64,000 nt of DNA from Grifola frondosa (Eukaryota; Basidiomycota; Agaricomycetes; Polyporales; Grifolaceae): contig LUGG01000022.1 in the NCBI GenBank assembly GCA_001683735.1, positions 806,001 through 870,000 of the forward strand. Reading direction: 5' to 3'. Numbering within the stretch: position 1 is the first letter of the stretch; every line of letters begins with the position of its first letter. Made by a program: the position numbers and the translations under genes. The notes beneath the pieces are model-generated. The model saw nothing but the letters and a program-made list of their open reading frames with translations. It did no database searches and was not told where the DNA came from. Positions 11,785 to 23,284 of the stretch are shown one piece after another.

Positions 11785-12613
11785 GCTGGCTTTATGAGAT
11801 TTTCGCAAAAGGCTCTCAAATTGTACGTTAGTTTGTTGGGGAATTTACATCTTCATGTGTGATCTGTATGTCTAAATATTTTCGCGATTTCATGGATGAC
11901 CGGCTATCGCCGAATTGGCAGCGCTTATAGGACGACGAGTGAGAACTCGGAGGCGCGCAGGATTCGTTCTTGCCAAGAACGAATTCTACGTGCCTCTGAG
12001 TTTGCATTCTTTGGGAAGCCTATATTGCAGGAGGTGCACTCGGAGTTCTTATCGCCTTGGAGATGGAGATTAGAGGCTGTTCCACGGCTGCCTTGGTGAG
12101 TGATTCGTGCATGTGCTCATGTGTCTTATACTTGTTTTTGCGGCGGAAATAAGTGTTTATCAATTCTATTTGTGGGTTCGTACCGACAGATTTGTCTTCT
12201 ATTCGGATGTCCGGCGTTTGACTCTGCACGATTTCACACAGTCAAATGAGCTGGGATGAGGCGAATACATGCTAGTCTTCCACCGTGCTCCAAGTGGCTA
12301 GATCCTGTTCGGTCGATTTTTCAGACGCACAAGATAGAAAGAAAGGACATTAGCGGCACGTCGTGTCATCACAGTGACTATCCGTATTCAGTGATAGTTG
12401 CAGTGCATAGAGCGGGCGCCATTGATAGTAACCGAGTGACAGTGAGTGCATGATTATACGCAGCACAGTGTCATTCAAATCAACGCTTCCCTGCGTTCAA
12501 AATTTGCTAGGTTCACCGATCAGGTCGGTCATGTTATCTTCAAGTATAAGAGCAGACCCTCCTTCCATCTATGAGCAACAACGAATTTGAGGCTTTACCA
12601 ACCATTTCAAAAC
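11785..12613. other. Intergenic; hairpin at 11944-12002
   Basis: No coding sequence recognised. An imperfect inverted repeat at 11944-12002 has a 10-bp perfect inner stem (11962-11971 with 11975-11984) and outer arms AACTCGGAGGC and GCCTCTGAGTT. The rest is the 3' region of the mannanase gene and the promoter of the DUF6533 gene. Confidence 0.5.
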
Positions 12614-14191
12614 ATGGCATCTCCTGCCAGCGCTGAAGACGTCCAGCAAAGGTGAGCGTTGCTCGAACTAGTGTCGTCATTTCTCTTGTCTGACATAGGT
12701 CCACCGCACACAGCTTCAACAACGTCTGTTGCTATGTATCGACCACCAGTCATTCATATTAATTCGTTAATCATAGTCAAGTATCAACTAACTAGTGTAT
12801 CCATAGCTTTTCTCGTCTTTGACTATCTAGTCACGTTTGATCGTGAATACCGACTCGTCTGGAAACGCAGATTTTCGGCGGCCACTATGTTTTCTTGTTG
12901 GCTAGATACATGGTGCTTCTGGATAGGGCACTCAACGCCCCTACCATGTTCCCACTGACACTTGAGGTATGATCCGCATCCTGATCTTGCTGTCGCCTCG
13001 TACTCATAATATCCAGGGCTGTTCCTCGGTGATCTGGTCGGATCTAATATTTCAGCTGCTTCTACCCCTTCTTTGGGCTTGTGGGTCGTTTCCAGCTCAG
13101 TCGTACGCCGCACCGTATCGTTGATGTTTTTGTCAAGCATTCTCCGGTCTTCGAGTGTATGCGATATCTGGTCGTCAATGGCAACTGGCCTTGTTGATAT
13201 TCATCCTGTCATTGCCGCCTTTTGGCTTGATTCTCGTGAGGCGTCTCCTCTATGATGGTCTCAGTTCATAATTCGGTTGTATGTGCAGCTTGAGAACATA
13301 TGCCAAACACCGACAGAGGCTCCCTCCCCAGACAATTGTACACCAGTCTTCTCCATCTCCCCGCAGCTCCTGAATGCATAAGATTCAGCGATTTTTATCA
13401 TTGTACTTATCGCGCTGACCATCGGGGTTTCACGCAGATGTGAGTTCTTTCAGGAAATTAACCCACCCTAGCGCGCTTATACATATCTTCCAGTATTTTA
13501 TGCATCACGTTCGGCAGTCGTTATTGCAGACGTAATCGTCCTAGCGGTAACCATACAGAAGACATACCGGACCAGGGAGATTGCACTGGAAGCTAATGTC
13601 AGAACATCATTTAGCTCATTGCTCTTGCGAGACGGTCAGTTTTGTACACTTTATAGCATGCGGATAGAACTGATATTCTGTGTACTAGGTGCTGTGTACT
13701 TTGCGTGAGCCACTTGCAGGTCTGCCTAGGCTTCAAATAATATGACCCCGACTGCTTTAGGATGCTGCTGTTCATGAATATTACAGATATCATCATGGTT
13801 CTGACTCAAGTGCGCCGTTCTCATTCACTTTAACCAAAACTAACAGAAGCATTGCCATTAGATATATCCCAATTTTGGTGCCTGCTACATAGACCCGTGA
13901 GCATTCGTCGTCATTTTACCTTCCTCATTGCCATCGTTTAAAATATGCAGCATGACAGCAGTCCTAGTTTCGCGGTTCATTCTGAACCTCCGCGAGATCA
14001 ACGTGCCCGAAGATATCAGCACAGACGCAAGTCGCCCGTCCTTCGTCCGCTCAATCCGGTTCGCATCTTTCGTCGAGCCGCTAGGCGCGCCTCTCGACCA
14101 CGATCTCTCTGTGCGGGAAATCGAACGCTCCGATGCAGAGATCGAGCTCGAGGAGCTGCCGGGCGGCAGCGAGGATGTAGTCTTTGGCTGA
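12614..14191 (+). CDS. DUF6533 family multi-pass membrane protein, copy 1 (with a frameshift)
   Basis: The gene starts MASPASAEDVQQR (12614-12651) and ends at the TGA before 14192. Ordered family blocks are visible: FDYLVTFDREYRLVWKRRFS (DUF6533 core), RYMVLLDRALNAPTMFPLTLE, GCSSVIWSDLIF, FSGLRVYAISGRQW, ADVIVLAVTIQKTYRTRE, SSLLLRDG, and the cytosolic tail VSRFILNLREI...FASFVEPLGAPLDHDLS. About seven hydrophobic segments are expected. Function is unknown; the family is hugely expanded in Agaricomycetes. Between WKRRFSAATM and LLARYMVLL the frame moves by one base at a T4 run (12890-12893). The region near 13330-13500 (TAA at 13379) could not be spliced with confidence. It could be a functional gene with assembly errors or a decaying copy. 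Confidence 0.7.
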
Positions 14192-14709
14192 TGACGTGAA
14201 GCTGAGCACTCATGTCGATGTGGAAGTCGAGGCAAAACATTCGTCTGGTTGATTCAATACGTTTCTTATGCAAAAACTGAACATGTGCTGATCTCGCCGT
14301 GACCGAGAGAGCGGATGGGGTAAATAGAGCATGTTGATCATTCACTGCGGAACCCAGAAATTACCCAAGTCCAGATATGTGCCGGATCGAGAGTGTAACC
14401 GGCGCGAATCCCGAGGGCGCTAACATCTGTAGCCTATTTGGATATACTCGGAAAGGACGACCAAACCCAGAGGACAAGGTCAGGATACGTCGACTAACGC
14501 CATTCGAGGATCAGCGATCAATCCGCTGATTATCCTCAATATATCCTGTTATATCCGGAGCAGCATATCATCCGGACACGTTCGGGATTCACTACGGATT
14601 TAGTCCAGATAGGTACCCAAGTAGCCACATCATTTTTAATAAAAACAATTTCTGCCATACAATGAAGCTATCAACACAGCTGTGCGGAGGATGAGCAGCT
14701 CAGTGCCTA
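14192..14709. other. Intergenic, no gene seen
   Basis: The spacer shows no ORF with coding character on either strand. It includes an A/T-rich patch near 14635-14660. Confidence 0.4.
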
Positions 14710-16250
14710 TTCCTCAATGTTGCCAGGCCAACTGCTTGCCCCACCGACCGCTCCCGCCGCTGCTTGCTTGCTGACCTGCAGGGCAGATAGCACGTCTCAC
14801 CCGAATGCCCCGCATACACCCACGCCGAATGCACTCCAAACGGTGTCGTAGGTTGTCGTGTCCTAGTACTTAGCATTCAACAAGACTAAATTAATATCCG
14901 AAAAATGGACGGGCATACCAGTACTGCGTTCACATGCATCCTGTATGTGATCGCGCACTTTCTACTCGACGGCGCGAGCCATTGATCTGAAATGGTTGGG
15001 TCAGTAAGTATTCACCATAAGATAGCGGAAATGAGGGAGACGAACCGAAAGGATGCCCCGACAGTCATTATTTTAACTGTGGGGCAAAGTCCCGATGTCA
15101 CAACGCAGACCCCCCGATTGTGTCGCATGTGTCGTGGATGCAGTATGCATGCCCGACGATAGGTGGCGCATAGTGCGTAGGGCACTGTCACTAGAGACTT
15201 AGTCACAGGGCGGGAAATGTAGAAGAAGAAGCGACTTAGCTGCTTATGGATCGAGCGCACACGCTCGGGCGTTGAAGAGCGCGGAGAGCGCTGGGACCCG
15301 AAGCATAGTGATGCAACAAAGTGGAACAGGCTGAATGCCTTCCGGGCAGCAACAATGGCGAAGCACTAGGAATGGCGGAAGGTGTGCCACAGACCGCGCA
15401 GAGCAACCTCGGATGTCTGCAGGCCGTATGCCGAGACGAGGCTCAGGATGAGCACGAAGGGAGGTCCAAACCAGCACATTGGGCGGCGCATCCGTGCAGT
15501 ACAAGCTGCATGTATGCGCCGTCCACAGCGGGTTCGGACTCACCCACCACGATTCATTTCTCATCACGATTCGCCGACGCACACGCCCCCAAAGCTCGCG
15601 CCGTTGACGGCAACGATGTTAGATTCACCTGCGTCAAGCGAATCGTCATCCTGCCCCTCCGCTATGCTGATTGCGAGTCCCGGAATTCGAACACGGAGGG
15701 GCTCACCTTTATTTTTGTCCACCTGGCTCGTGCTCGGCTGGAGGTCCACTGCGAAAGTGCTGCATGCCGCACATGAGAGTACAACATGCTCCGCTGCAGC
15801 TGTTGTAGCTGTATGACACCTGAAAAAACAAGTGATATTGTGCAGATCCTCCGTGTTATTTATGAGTTCGATTAGATATATTTTCCGCTTCCAACTTGTG
15901 GCAGAATACTGGACGGCGTTGACATCATAGATGAGGCGTCTATTTTCACGGAGGCATATGTTAGCGCCCATATTAGCGCCCAAACTGTGTACGAGAGGAG
16001 GAGGTCTGGACGTGCTTGTAACACTCTTCCATCGCCTCTTTCTGGTCCGGCCATCGTGCATCACGTACACAAACGACTTGCGCGCCCCATAAGAACTCTT
16101 TGCAACCGCGTCTGGCCCTCCAATGGACCTCACAGCGAGTAGACAACTCCCAAGCCAAACGCTCCTATTCGGAATTCGGGTGTAGTAGTCAATTCGGAAT
16201 GGTGAACGCAACTCTCGTGCCCCATTAGACCACCCATGATCGCTTCATCC
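14710..16250 (-). other. Unresolved minus-strand region resembling a broken membrane-protein gene
   Basis: Read on the minus strand, several stretches look coding but cannot be joined cleanly. One near 15480-15370 is strongly hydrophobic (CWFGPPFVLILSLVSAYGL) and runs to a stop. The same frame then stays open through KAFSLFHFVASLCFG to about 15185. A possible C terminus near 14860-14716 reads TVWSAFGVGVCGAFG, then after a putative short intron AGAVGGASSWPGNIEE and a stop. A 215-codon ORF at 15564-16211 overlaps the upstream part. The pattern fits a multi-pass membrane protein with frame or nonsense lesions, or one whose introns I could not place. No family recognised. Confidence 0.25.
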
Positions 16251-16287
16251 CTGAGCTCTAGTCTTTCTCCGTCTGCCCCCGTCTCTT

Positions 16288-16293
16288 TATAAG
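16288..16293 (+). promoter_or_regulatory. TATA-like element of the ETHE1-like gene
   Basis: TATAAG, within TTTATAAG, lies 55 bases before the ATG at 16343 and next to CT-rich sequence. Motif and distance only. Confidence 0.35.
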
Positions 16294-16342
16294 CTGCGCA
16301 CCTGTTTTTGAAGACCCATTCGCTCTTCTGTCATTCGCCTTC

Positions 16343-17643
16343 ATGCTCTCCGTCGCTCGCACCTCTGCTGCTCGCGCTTCTGCCCTTCGTGCATGTCGTC
16401 CGTGTTCGTCGGTGCCCCTTAGAGTATCTCATGCAGCCGGCGTGTCGCACCTGCGAACAAATTCGTGCCCCGCGTCTGCAGTACGCTTCATAGCGACGGC
16501 GTCCTCGTCTATTCATGACTCAATACACCACTGCACCTTTGTTTCGCATGCCAGCGCGGAGAAGATCCCACCCGCAGAGCCCTGGAGGCGGCACATCAGC
16601 CAGGACCCGCATACACCCACCGTCTATACATTCTTCGAGAAGGCGACCTCCACATGGCAGTACATCGTTGTCGATCCCGAATCCCTAGAGGCGCTCGTGA
16701 TCGACCCCGTGTTGGACTACGAGGCAAGCTCCGGGACCATCTCGACGGAGACGGCAGACGGACTCATCTCTTTCATCGAGAACAACGACTTGACTGTCAC
16801 CCGCATCCTGTGCGTTCACGCCACGCCTCGCATGTCTCCGGTGTTTGTTCTGACGCGTTGATTTCTCGCCCCTAGCGAGACACACGCGCACGCAGACCAT
16901 CTCACCGCCGCGCAATACTTTAAACAGCAGCTAGATGGCGACGTCCCTGTCTGCATCGGTCAGCGGATCACACAGGTGCAGAAGACGTTCGCCCCTATCT
17001 ACGGCCTGGAGCCGGAATCATTGAAGAACACGTTCGACGTGCTTTTCAAGGATGAGGCGGAGTTCAAGCTCGGGGAGCTATCCTGCCGCGTGATGCATCT
17101 CCCTGGTCACACACCGGACCACGTTGGATTCATCGTGGGCAAGGCAGTGTTTACTGGAGACTCTATCTTCAACGTAAGTTTCCTACCCTCGAATTATCGT
17201 CCTATACTGAACATACGTATGCAGCCCGATGTTGGCTCGGCGCGGGCAGACTTCCCGGGCGGGAACGCCGAAGAACTCTACGCTGTAAGTTCACGTTCTT
17301 TTCCTCCTCCTTAAACCTAACACATCTCTCTCAGTCCATGCAACGCCTGCTCGCCCTCCCAGCCGAGTACCGTCTATACGTCGGGCACGACTACCCGGAG
17401 AACCGCGACCAAACGTGCTTCTCCACAGTCGCGGACCAGCGCGAGCGCAACAAGCATGTGAAGCAGGGTAGCGATCAGGAGTCCTTCATCAAGTGGCGCA
17501 AGGACCGCGATGCCGTGCTCGGTGCACCGCGCCTCCTGCACCCGTCACTGCAGGTGAATATCCGGGCGGGGAAGCTGCCGCCTGCGGACACAACGGGGAG
17601 AGTGTATTTGAAGATTCCCGTGAGGGTCGATTTGGAGCTGTAG
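16343..17643 (+). CDS. ETHE1-like persulfide dioxygenase / metallo-beta-lactamase-fold hydrolase, mitochondrial
   Basis: Exons 16343-16809, 16876-17173, 17225-17284, 17335-17643 give 377 aa. The first 60 residues are rich in Ala, Ser and Arg with almost no acidic residues, a mitochondrial presequence. The metal site is plain: ETHAHADHLTAA (HxHxDH), HLPGHTPDHVGF with the next His, VFTGDSIF with the bridging Asp, and VGHDYPE with the last His. The block VGSARADFPGG with ENRDQTCFSTV matches the bacterial Blh and fungal ETHE1-related branch more than classic glyoxalase II. Proteins of this type oxidise glutathione persulfide to sulfite in mitochondrial sulfide detoxification. Substrate is inferred from family, not shown. 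All splice phases agree and no lesion is visible. Confidence 0.88.
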
Positions 17644-20091
17644 AGCGTGGCCGAGACCGAGTGGTGACATCCGTGAGCGTGTAGAATTTCTTTTTTCTGT
17701 TGTGCTATGTATTTCTTGACATGTATTGAGTGTATAATTAGTTCCTGCTTGAAATCGTGCCCAATGCAACTCGTATATTTATGGAACCCATCAAAGTACT
17801 GATGTCTCCGTCATCAAGTGATGAGCTCTTTCTTCATCGCGAGCACGGCAATGAGAATGGCAACGGCGGCGACGTATGCCATAATTCAACCATTGGATTG
17901 CCGGTTTGCAACTGTCCTCACGCACTCTCCAACGTCGTTGCATCAACTTCCAACGGGAGAAGATATCAAGGTTAGTGAAGCGATGCTCTGCTGTTCATCT
18001 TGCTAATTTCTAGCACAGTTCAGATGACGACCGTGTTCTCACGTATGCAGTCTTCGATATGGTGCGCTGTTTCGCATGCCATGCATCTGTCCGAGCGTCG
18101 GGAAGCCCACGACATCAAGAGCGCACGAGGATGTGCTGGGCAACGACGAAGAGATAACGGCAGACCAAATCAGAGCCGAACCTGGTACATCCAAAGTCAG
18201 GGAGCCCACAGTAACCGTAGCATTTGTTTAGTTCGTGTGTGAAATCGACTTTCCGTTCCAACGTACTGATGTTGAGTTGACTAGAAGAAATACACAACAA
18301 TCGGGATGCGTCGGTCGAGATCTTCTTGTCGTAATTTATAGCGGCTTCCTGCGCGCAGCATGATCATATTCTACCATACATACTTCGGAACCATGCGAGC
18401 CCAAGGCGTGAATCATTGAGGATTGTTTGTGGGCAACGAGATAGATGAGTTGTTTTAGTTGCACATCTCAATATTCGCACAAACACTATTTGAAAACCCC
18501 GGATAACGTATAATATAGGCAAGTACGTCCATGTTGACTCCTTTTTATCACTTGGAGCACGTTTATTATCTGGGATTGCGAAGGGATAAGGAGAATGTCT
18601 GCAAGCATAAATGTAGCGACACTGTGTTCCCAACGTCGTCCAGCGACACTATATCGACCTACAACCTATCACACCTACCGGCTGCAAGATCATATATATA
18701 CACCACAGACGCACCGTGGTCGTTATTCTTATCTACGGCACTGGCTAGGTGCACGTGGAAGGTAGGAGCCTGTACTCATCAGTCAGCACCCTGCAAACAT
18801 CTACATTCTCGCCACACTTAGAGGTAAGAATGCAAATGAAGATGGGAAGAGCTATGTGACATCTCATGAGAGATCACTGAAGGGAATGAGGGTCTGCGAC
18901 ATGAAGCCGTGCGGGGTGCCGTCTCATATCGAAGGTCAGGGCCAAATTGCATGGAATGGGTTGACATTGCTTGTGGCTCCTGTCAACGTCTGTGAGCAGT
19001 GCTATCGGATGAGGTTGCTTTATTACACACCATGAACGCGATGATGACACCGATGAGAGGAAAGATTTTTGTGGGTGCAGGAATCGACCAGAATTGTATC
19101 TGAAGGTAGTTGTATGAGATTCCACAATGATGGTACCGCGGAGAAACTGAGCGGTATCTGCTCGACAGCTTCCCATTTCTCCGTGCTGTCCTAATCGTAG
19201 CCTGCTGGGACCACACGTAGTGTATTGGGTGGGATGATCCGCGGATGTGTGGTGAAATTCGCTGTACATCGTGAGGTCATGTCCATTCTTCATCTGAGCC
19301 TTTAACGCCGGTCAAAGATACGACCGGATCCAGTCCCACACAGGCAGAATATGGCAAATAAGTCTACTAAGACGACATCTCAGAAAGTATCAGCCATATT
19401 TGAGCGTGTTGCTCGCCAGCTATCCCCAATCGTTAAACTGTCTGAAATGTCTCGTGCGTCGCAGAATCATCGTGGATGCCACCGCGCCTCAACTGACCTT
19501 GGAATAATCTCCTTGGCAGCAGATAAATCTCGACTATATGTCGAATGAAGAGCGAACCATACACCTGTCGGGTCTGCACTGATCTGCAATGTCATGACGT
19601 CCGCGGCCATAACGGACTTCGCGCGCGATTTTGAAAAAAAAAAAAAACGTAGCTGCACCGGTTCTCGGGAAGAGGTATATACTTATACCAACGAGTAACC
19701 CAACCGGCTGGCGACTTGGAAATACACTGGATTCTAAATACAGCCTCCTTGGATTCGCCGCATGCATGCTTGACGGCCTCAGTTGTTGACGTCCCTCGGA
19801 ACACTACCGACAGGCGTGAGCTGAGAGCGAATAGTCAACACGCTGTGACTCACAGATTGTCATTGAATGAGTGAGCTGGCGGGCGTGCAGATGCAGCCAA
19901 GGCAGAGGAATGCAACTCGAGCGAACTTGCAAGTCCTGCGTGACGGGTGACTCTGAATACACCCTGCGCGTGACATGACGTGGGATGTCACGGTCATGAA
20001 GCTTCTTAAAAGCAGCGACCGAGGACTGACAACACTCAGTACTACTGGTCTCGTTTATACCCCCACTGTCTAATCAATAAGGCTGCTCAGG
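17644..20091. other. Long intergenic region without a recognisable gene
   Basis: About 2.4 kb. Many short ORFs exist on both strands but none has codon or splice character I can support. A 13-base A run lies at 19634-19646. Short hydrophobic translations near 17820-17960 (+) and 19020-19090 (-) could be remnants of membrane-protein genes but are too short to assign. Confidence 0.4.
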
Positions 20092-21911
20092 ATGCTTGCG
20101 TTCTGGTCCAGCTCTCCAGGAAAGACTAAGGACCTCGTTGCGGAGCTACCCAAGGAGAAGGACATAGCTGCCAGTGTAGGACCCTCCGTTGAGGTGAACG
20201 GTTCGTCTGACATTCCGCAGTCCTCTCCGTCCGCAGATACGCTGCACAACGATGTCTCAGACCCAGAGCCGCAGACGGGCGATGCGAGGGACCAGGATGG
20301 TGTCAAGGGTCCTACCGAGCGCGGTCAGATGCGTTTCTCCTGGCGTGTCTTGGTCTCTGCGAAGGGGCCTCAGCGGCCGTCTCCAGCTGTTCGCTCTCAG
20401 AGGAAGCAGAACGATACCCCTATTGATCGCAAGCTAACTCGCACGCGCTCAGAGCAACGCGCCCGGGAGTCTGCGCTGCTCGTGCGTGAGCTCATCGTCG
20501 GCCCATCCTTGCAGAGTGCCCCCCGGTTGCGCGCAAGAAGGTGGTTTCGCCACGGAACCTCCAGAACGTCAAGTCGCAGCTCCTGCAGCCGCGGACAGCG
20601 AACAAGGTGATCGCGCAGCTGCGTACGCTACCCTGCTCGGACACACCCGTTCCTGCTAGCACGTCTCCTGATGGAGCACCGCTTGCCTCACTTCCCAAGG
20701 GCCCCATCCATGCTGTATGCCTTCCATACACTGATGCGGAGGCGCATGACCAGCACTTCTCTTTGCTCGCCACCCTGATCGATGAAGGACCCGAGCATCC
20801 TGCGACCACGCGGCGAAACGTTGCTGTCCAATCCAAGACGGCAAGCGGGGTCTTCAGCGTCACCGCTACTTCTGTCGAGCAGATCGGAGCTGTCCTGTCT
20901 AAAATGCACATAGTCAGCCTGATCACTGCACCTGACTTGGGCATTGGGCAGCCAGGTTCAGGTCCTGGACTTCTCAGCGGCGCAGTACCCACTGCGAAGA
21001 CTGTGATCAATGGAATCGAACAGATCACACCTCAACTGATGGCCTTGGGGTACGCGACCGGGAAGGCGGTGCTGCCTGACCATGCTGGTATGTGTGCAGA
21101 GCGACGTGCTATTTATTGGGCACTCCATGCTTAGAATCTTGCAGGCATATATCCACCTACCGACCGAATGTCGGTGATCACATGTAGGTTTTCGCATTGT
21201 GGTATCTCTCGCTGCTCTGACTGTTTGCAACTTTTCTAGATTGGTGGGGACTAGAGGTAGTCATGCCGGAGCCTTCAATAGAATATCTCAGCGTATGTCT
21301 TCTGCATCAGACCCGTCCATAATATTTCCACTGACGATCTAGCAGAACGTCCCCTCCGTCACGCACGCAGTGATCAACTTCCTCACCGCAGTGTCGATGG
21401 TGAACTATGGCGTGCGCGAGATCCTGCCTTTCGTGCGCTACATCTCGCAGTTCATCGACATGGAGTTCAACTCGATCAAGGCGCAGGACGAAGGGAAGGG
21501 CGTCGTGTGTGCTGCTACTTGGTATCTCTTCCGGTCAATTCTCTTTTTTTTTGTGCTGACTTTTTTTGGTCCCTGATGTGCAGGATCATGCCGGCAGCAC
21601 TGGTTCCTCGTCCTTGGGACTTCCCTGAGCCGCCGACCACTCCTTCATCCGATACTACCCAAAGCGACAGCAACGATGCGATACCTACGACATCGCCTAC
21701 AACTGATCCTGCATCCTCCAGGTCCCCGCGGCCCCACTCGCTCACTCTCCTTCCTCCCACGTTCCCAGAGCATAATCGTTCGCCCAAATTCGTCATCCCG
21801 AATGCTGCGCCTCCGGAGGACAAGACCGAGACACCTGCGGGTAGCCCGTCCGATGACGTGCCCATGGTTAAGGTGATCCCGCCGACCCCCCGCAGCCGAG
21901 GCGCTCGGTGA
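20092..21911 (+). CDS. Conserved basidiomycete protein of unknown function (one frameshift)
   Basis: Exons 20092-21087, 21145-21183, 21240-21292, 21346-21521, 21584-21911 give about 530 aa if one base is restored near 20519. The N-terminal 110 residues are acidic and Ser-rich. The middle (residues 150-330) is Ala/Val-rich with APDLGIGQPGSGPG, suggesting an amphipathic or membrane-associating region. The C-terminal core TYWWGLEVVMPEPSIEYLS and VINFLTAVSMVNYGVREILP looks well folded, followed by a disordered Pro/Ser tail. The frame shifts by one at the C6 run 20519-20524, between RELIVGP and ARKKVVSPRNL. A 29-nt intron would also repair the frame but is implausibly short. Family and role not recognised. 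Confidence 0.68.
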
Positions 21912-22392
21912 AGCAAACAGCACAGACGGTGAAGATGTCGTTAGGGAGTATTTGGCTGCTAAGTCTGAATCGTGATAGTCTCACTCTTTGATAGCTTATT
22001 TCGGACTTCTGTACATCGTGGTGATTTGGTCCATCTGGTTGTTCCTTGAAACTCATTCTCTAGCTCTCGCTTTGCCCGCACGCTTCTCGTAGCATTTCAT
22101 TCTTTCCATTTACGACCTGTCATGATTTACGACTATTTATGACTCCATACCTTACATCCGTGATACCCACTCCCATATTTTGTTCTCCGTACATGACATG
22201 TTTGATATGCGATATCCCCACGAAGGTTTATCTTATGCAGATCCTGCAATGGAACTCCCGCTCGGGTCAGGCCTATTCTTCAAATTATTCAACATCATTC
22301 GTTATCGAAATGTGTACAAGTGGTAATGGAACAACAACAATTCTCCGCAATCTTTCGTGTTCTTCCCCTAAGTATACATGTAAATACGGTAA
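21912..22392. other. Convergent intergenic region
   Basis: It lies between two converging genes and is A/T-rich, with no coding signal. It is expected to hold both 3' UTRs. Confidence 0.5.
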
Positions 22393-22790
22393 TCACTGAG
22401 TAGTCACGACGCTATCGGGCTCTGGACGTGCATTCCTCTTCAATACCAGCGTTTGTGGTAGAACATGGAACATACCAATGTAGTCGACGGCATCTCCCGC
22501 AAACGACTGGAATTGCTGCATGTAAGATTCAGGGATCGAAGCCGCGAAACCCTGATATGTTTTCAGTCACACTTCCCTAAAGGCCAGTCCATACAATCAT
22601 CTCTCACTTTCAAGATCGAATCATAGCGGTGGCCTACTTGGCCGCCTAGTGACATCGCAAGACAATCAAGATCGTCCACGAAAGGAGAACAGGGCACAGG
22701 CTCACCGTTGGCGTTCACCTCATTCGCATACTTGTCTATATCCTGTGCAGATACATGGTCCTTAAACACGACGATATACTCTGTTGGCAT
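22393..22790 (-). CDS. Peptidase inhibitor I9 family, POIA1-like serine-protease inhibitor
   Basis: Four exons, 22790-22706, 22645-22608, 22551-22476, 22421-22393, give 75 aa. Pleurotus ostreatus proteinase A inhibitor 1 has 76. The protein starts MPTEYIVVFKD, continues DIDKYANEVNANG and YDSILKGFAASIPE, and ends EPDSVVTTQ. This is the layout of subtilisin propeptide-like (I9) inhibitors: a beta strand, a helix, the GF(A/S) hinge and a C-terminal tail that inserts in the protease active site. There is no signal peptide. It probably acts on intracellular or vacuolar subtilases and may work as an intramolecular-chaperone-like factor. Exon phases match at every junction. It is too short and too split to be found by ORF length alone. 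Confidence 0.88.
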
Positions 22791-23284
22791 GCACAATCGC
22801 GATCAGTAATCAGGATCCCGGCCCGGAAGCACAGATACCGACTTCCAGACATAGCGGGCTGCTCAGGCTGCGGTGCGGCTGGGGAAGAAATGGTGGGCGA
22901 GGGTGTGGTGGGGGTATCCGGTCGAGGTGGTGGTCGAGAGGAGGAGTGCAAGATGCGGATAAGACGTGCAGATCAGACACTGGCGCATGTCCGGTCTGTG
23001 GCCACAGCTTTACACGCGATGACGCCACCGCACCGGAGACTTACCCTATATGGACGCGTCCCCATAACGCGACCCACAGCGACGGGCGTCCATGCTGCGG
23101 CTCCGTGCCCGCTCGCCGCTGACTCAGTCCTCGCAGGCGACACAGACGATGACAGCGAACCCAATACTGACCCTGTGACCCGTTATAACAGACTGAGCGG
23201 CGGAAACGCTGCATGCTCTTTGTTTTGAACTATCATTCGCTACTACTACTGAGTCTGCTCAAGCCTCAAGGTCAAGGCTGGAAG
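22791..23284. other. GC-rich divergent promoter region
   Basis: About 490 bases between the inhibitor (-) and the DNA glycosylase (+). It is GC-rich, and an open frame around 22965-23115 contains a CPVCG peptide, but no start, splice context or conservation supports a gene. Confidence 0.4.

Noticed and set aside
19634..19646. Poly-A run as the tail of a retroposed gene
   Set aside because: No upstream coding remnant and no target duplication visible around it.
20482..20511. A 29-nt GT-AG intron that would repair the frame of the 20.1-kb gene
   Set aside because: Too short for known fungal splicing, and it would remove conserved-looking residues; a C6 length error is simpler.
22965..23115. 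CPVCG-containing open frame suggesting a zinc finger
   Set aside because: No second Cys/His pair with proper spacing, no start or splice context; GC-rich promoter between divergent genes.
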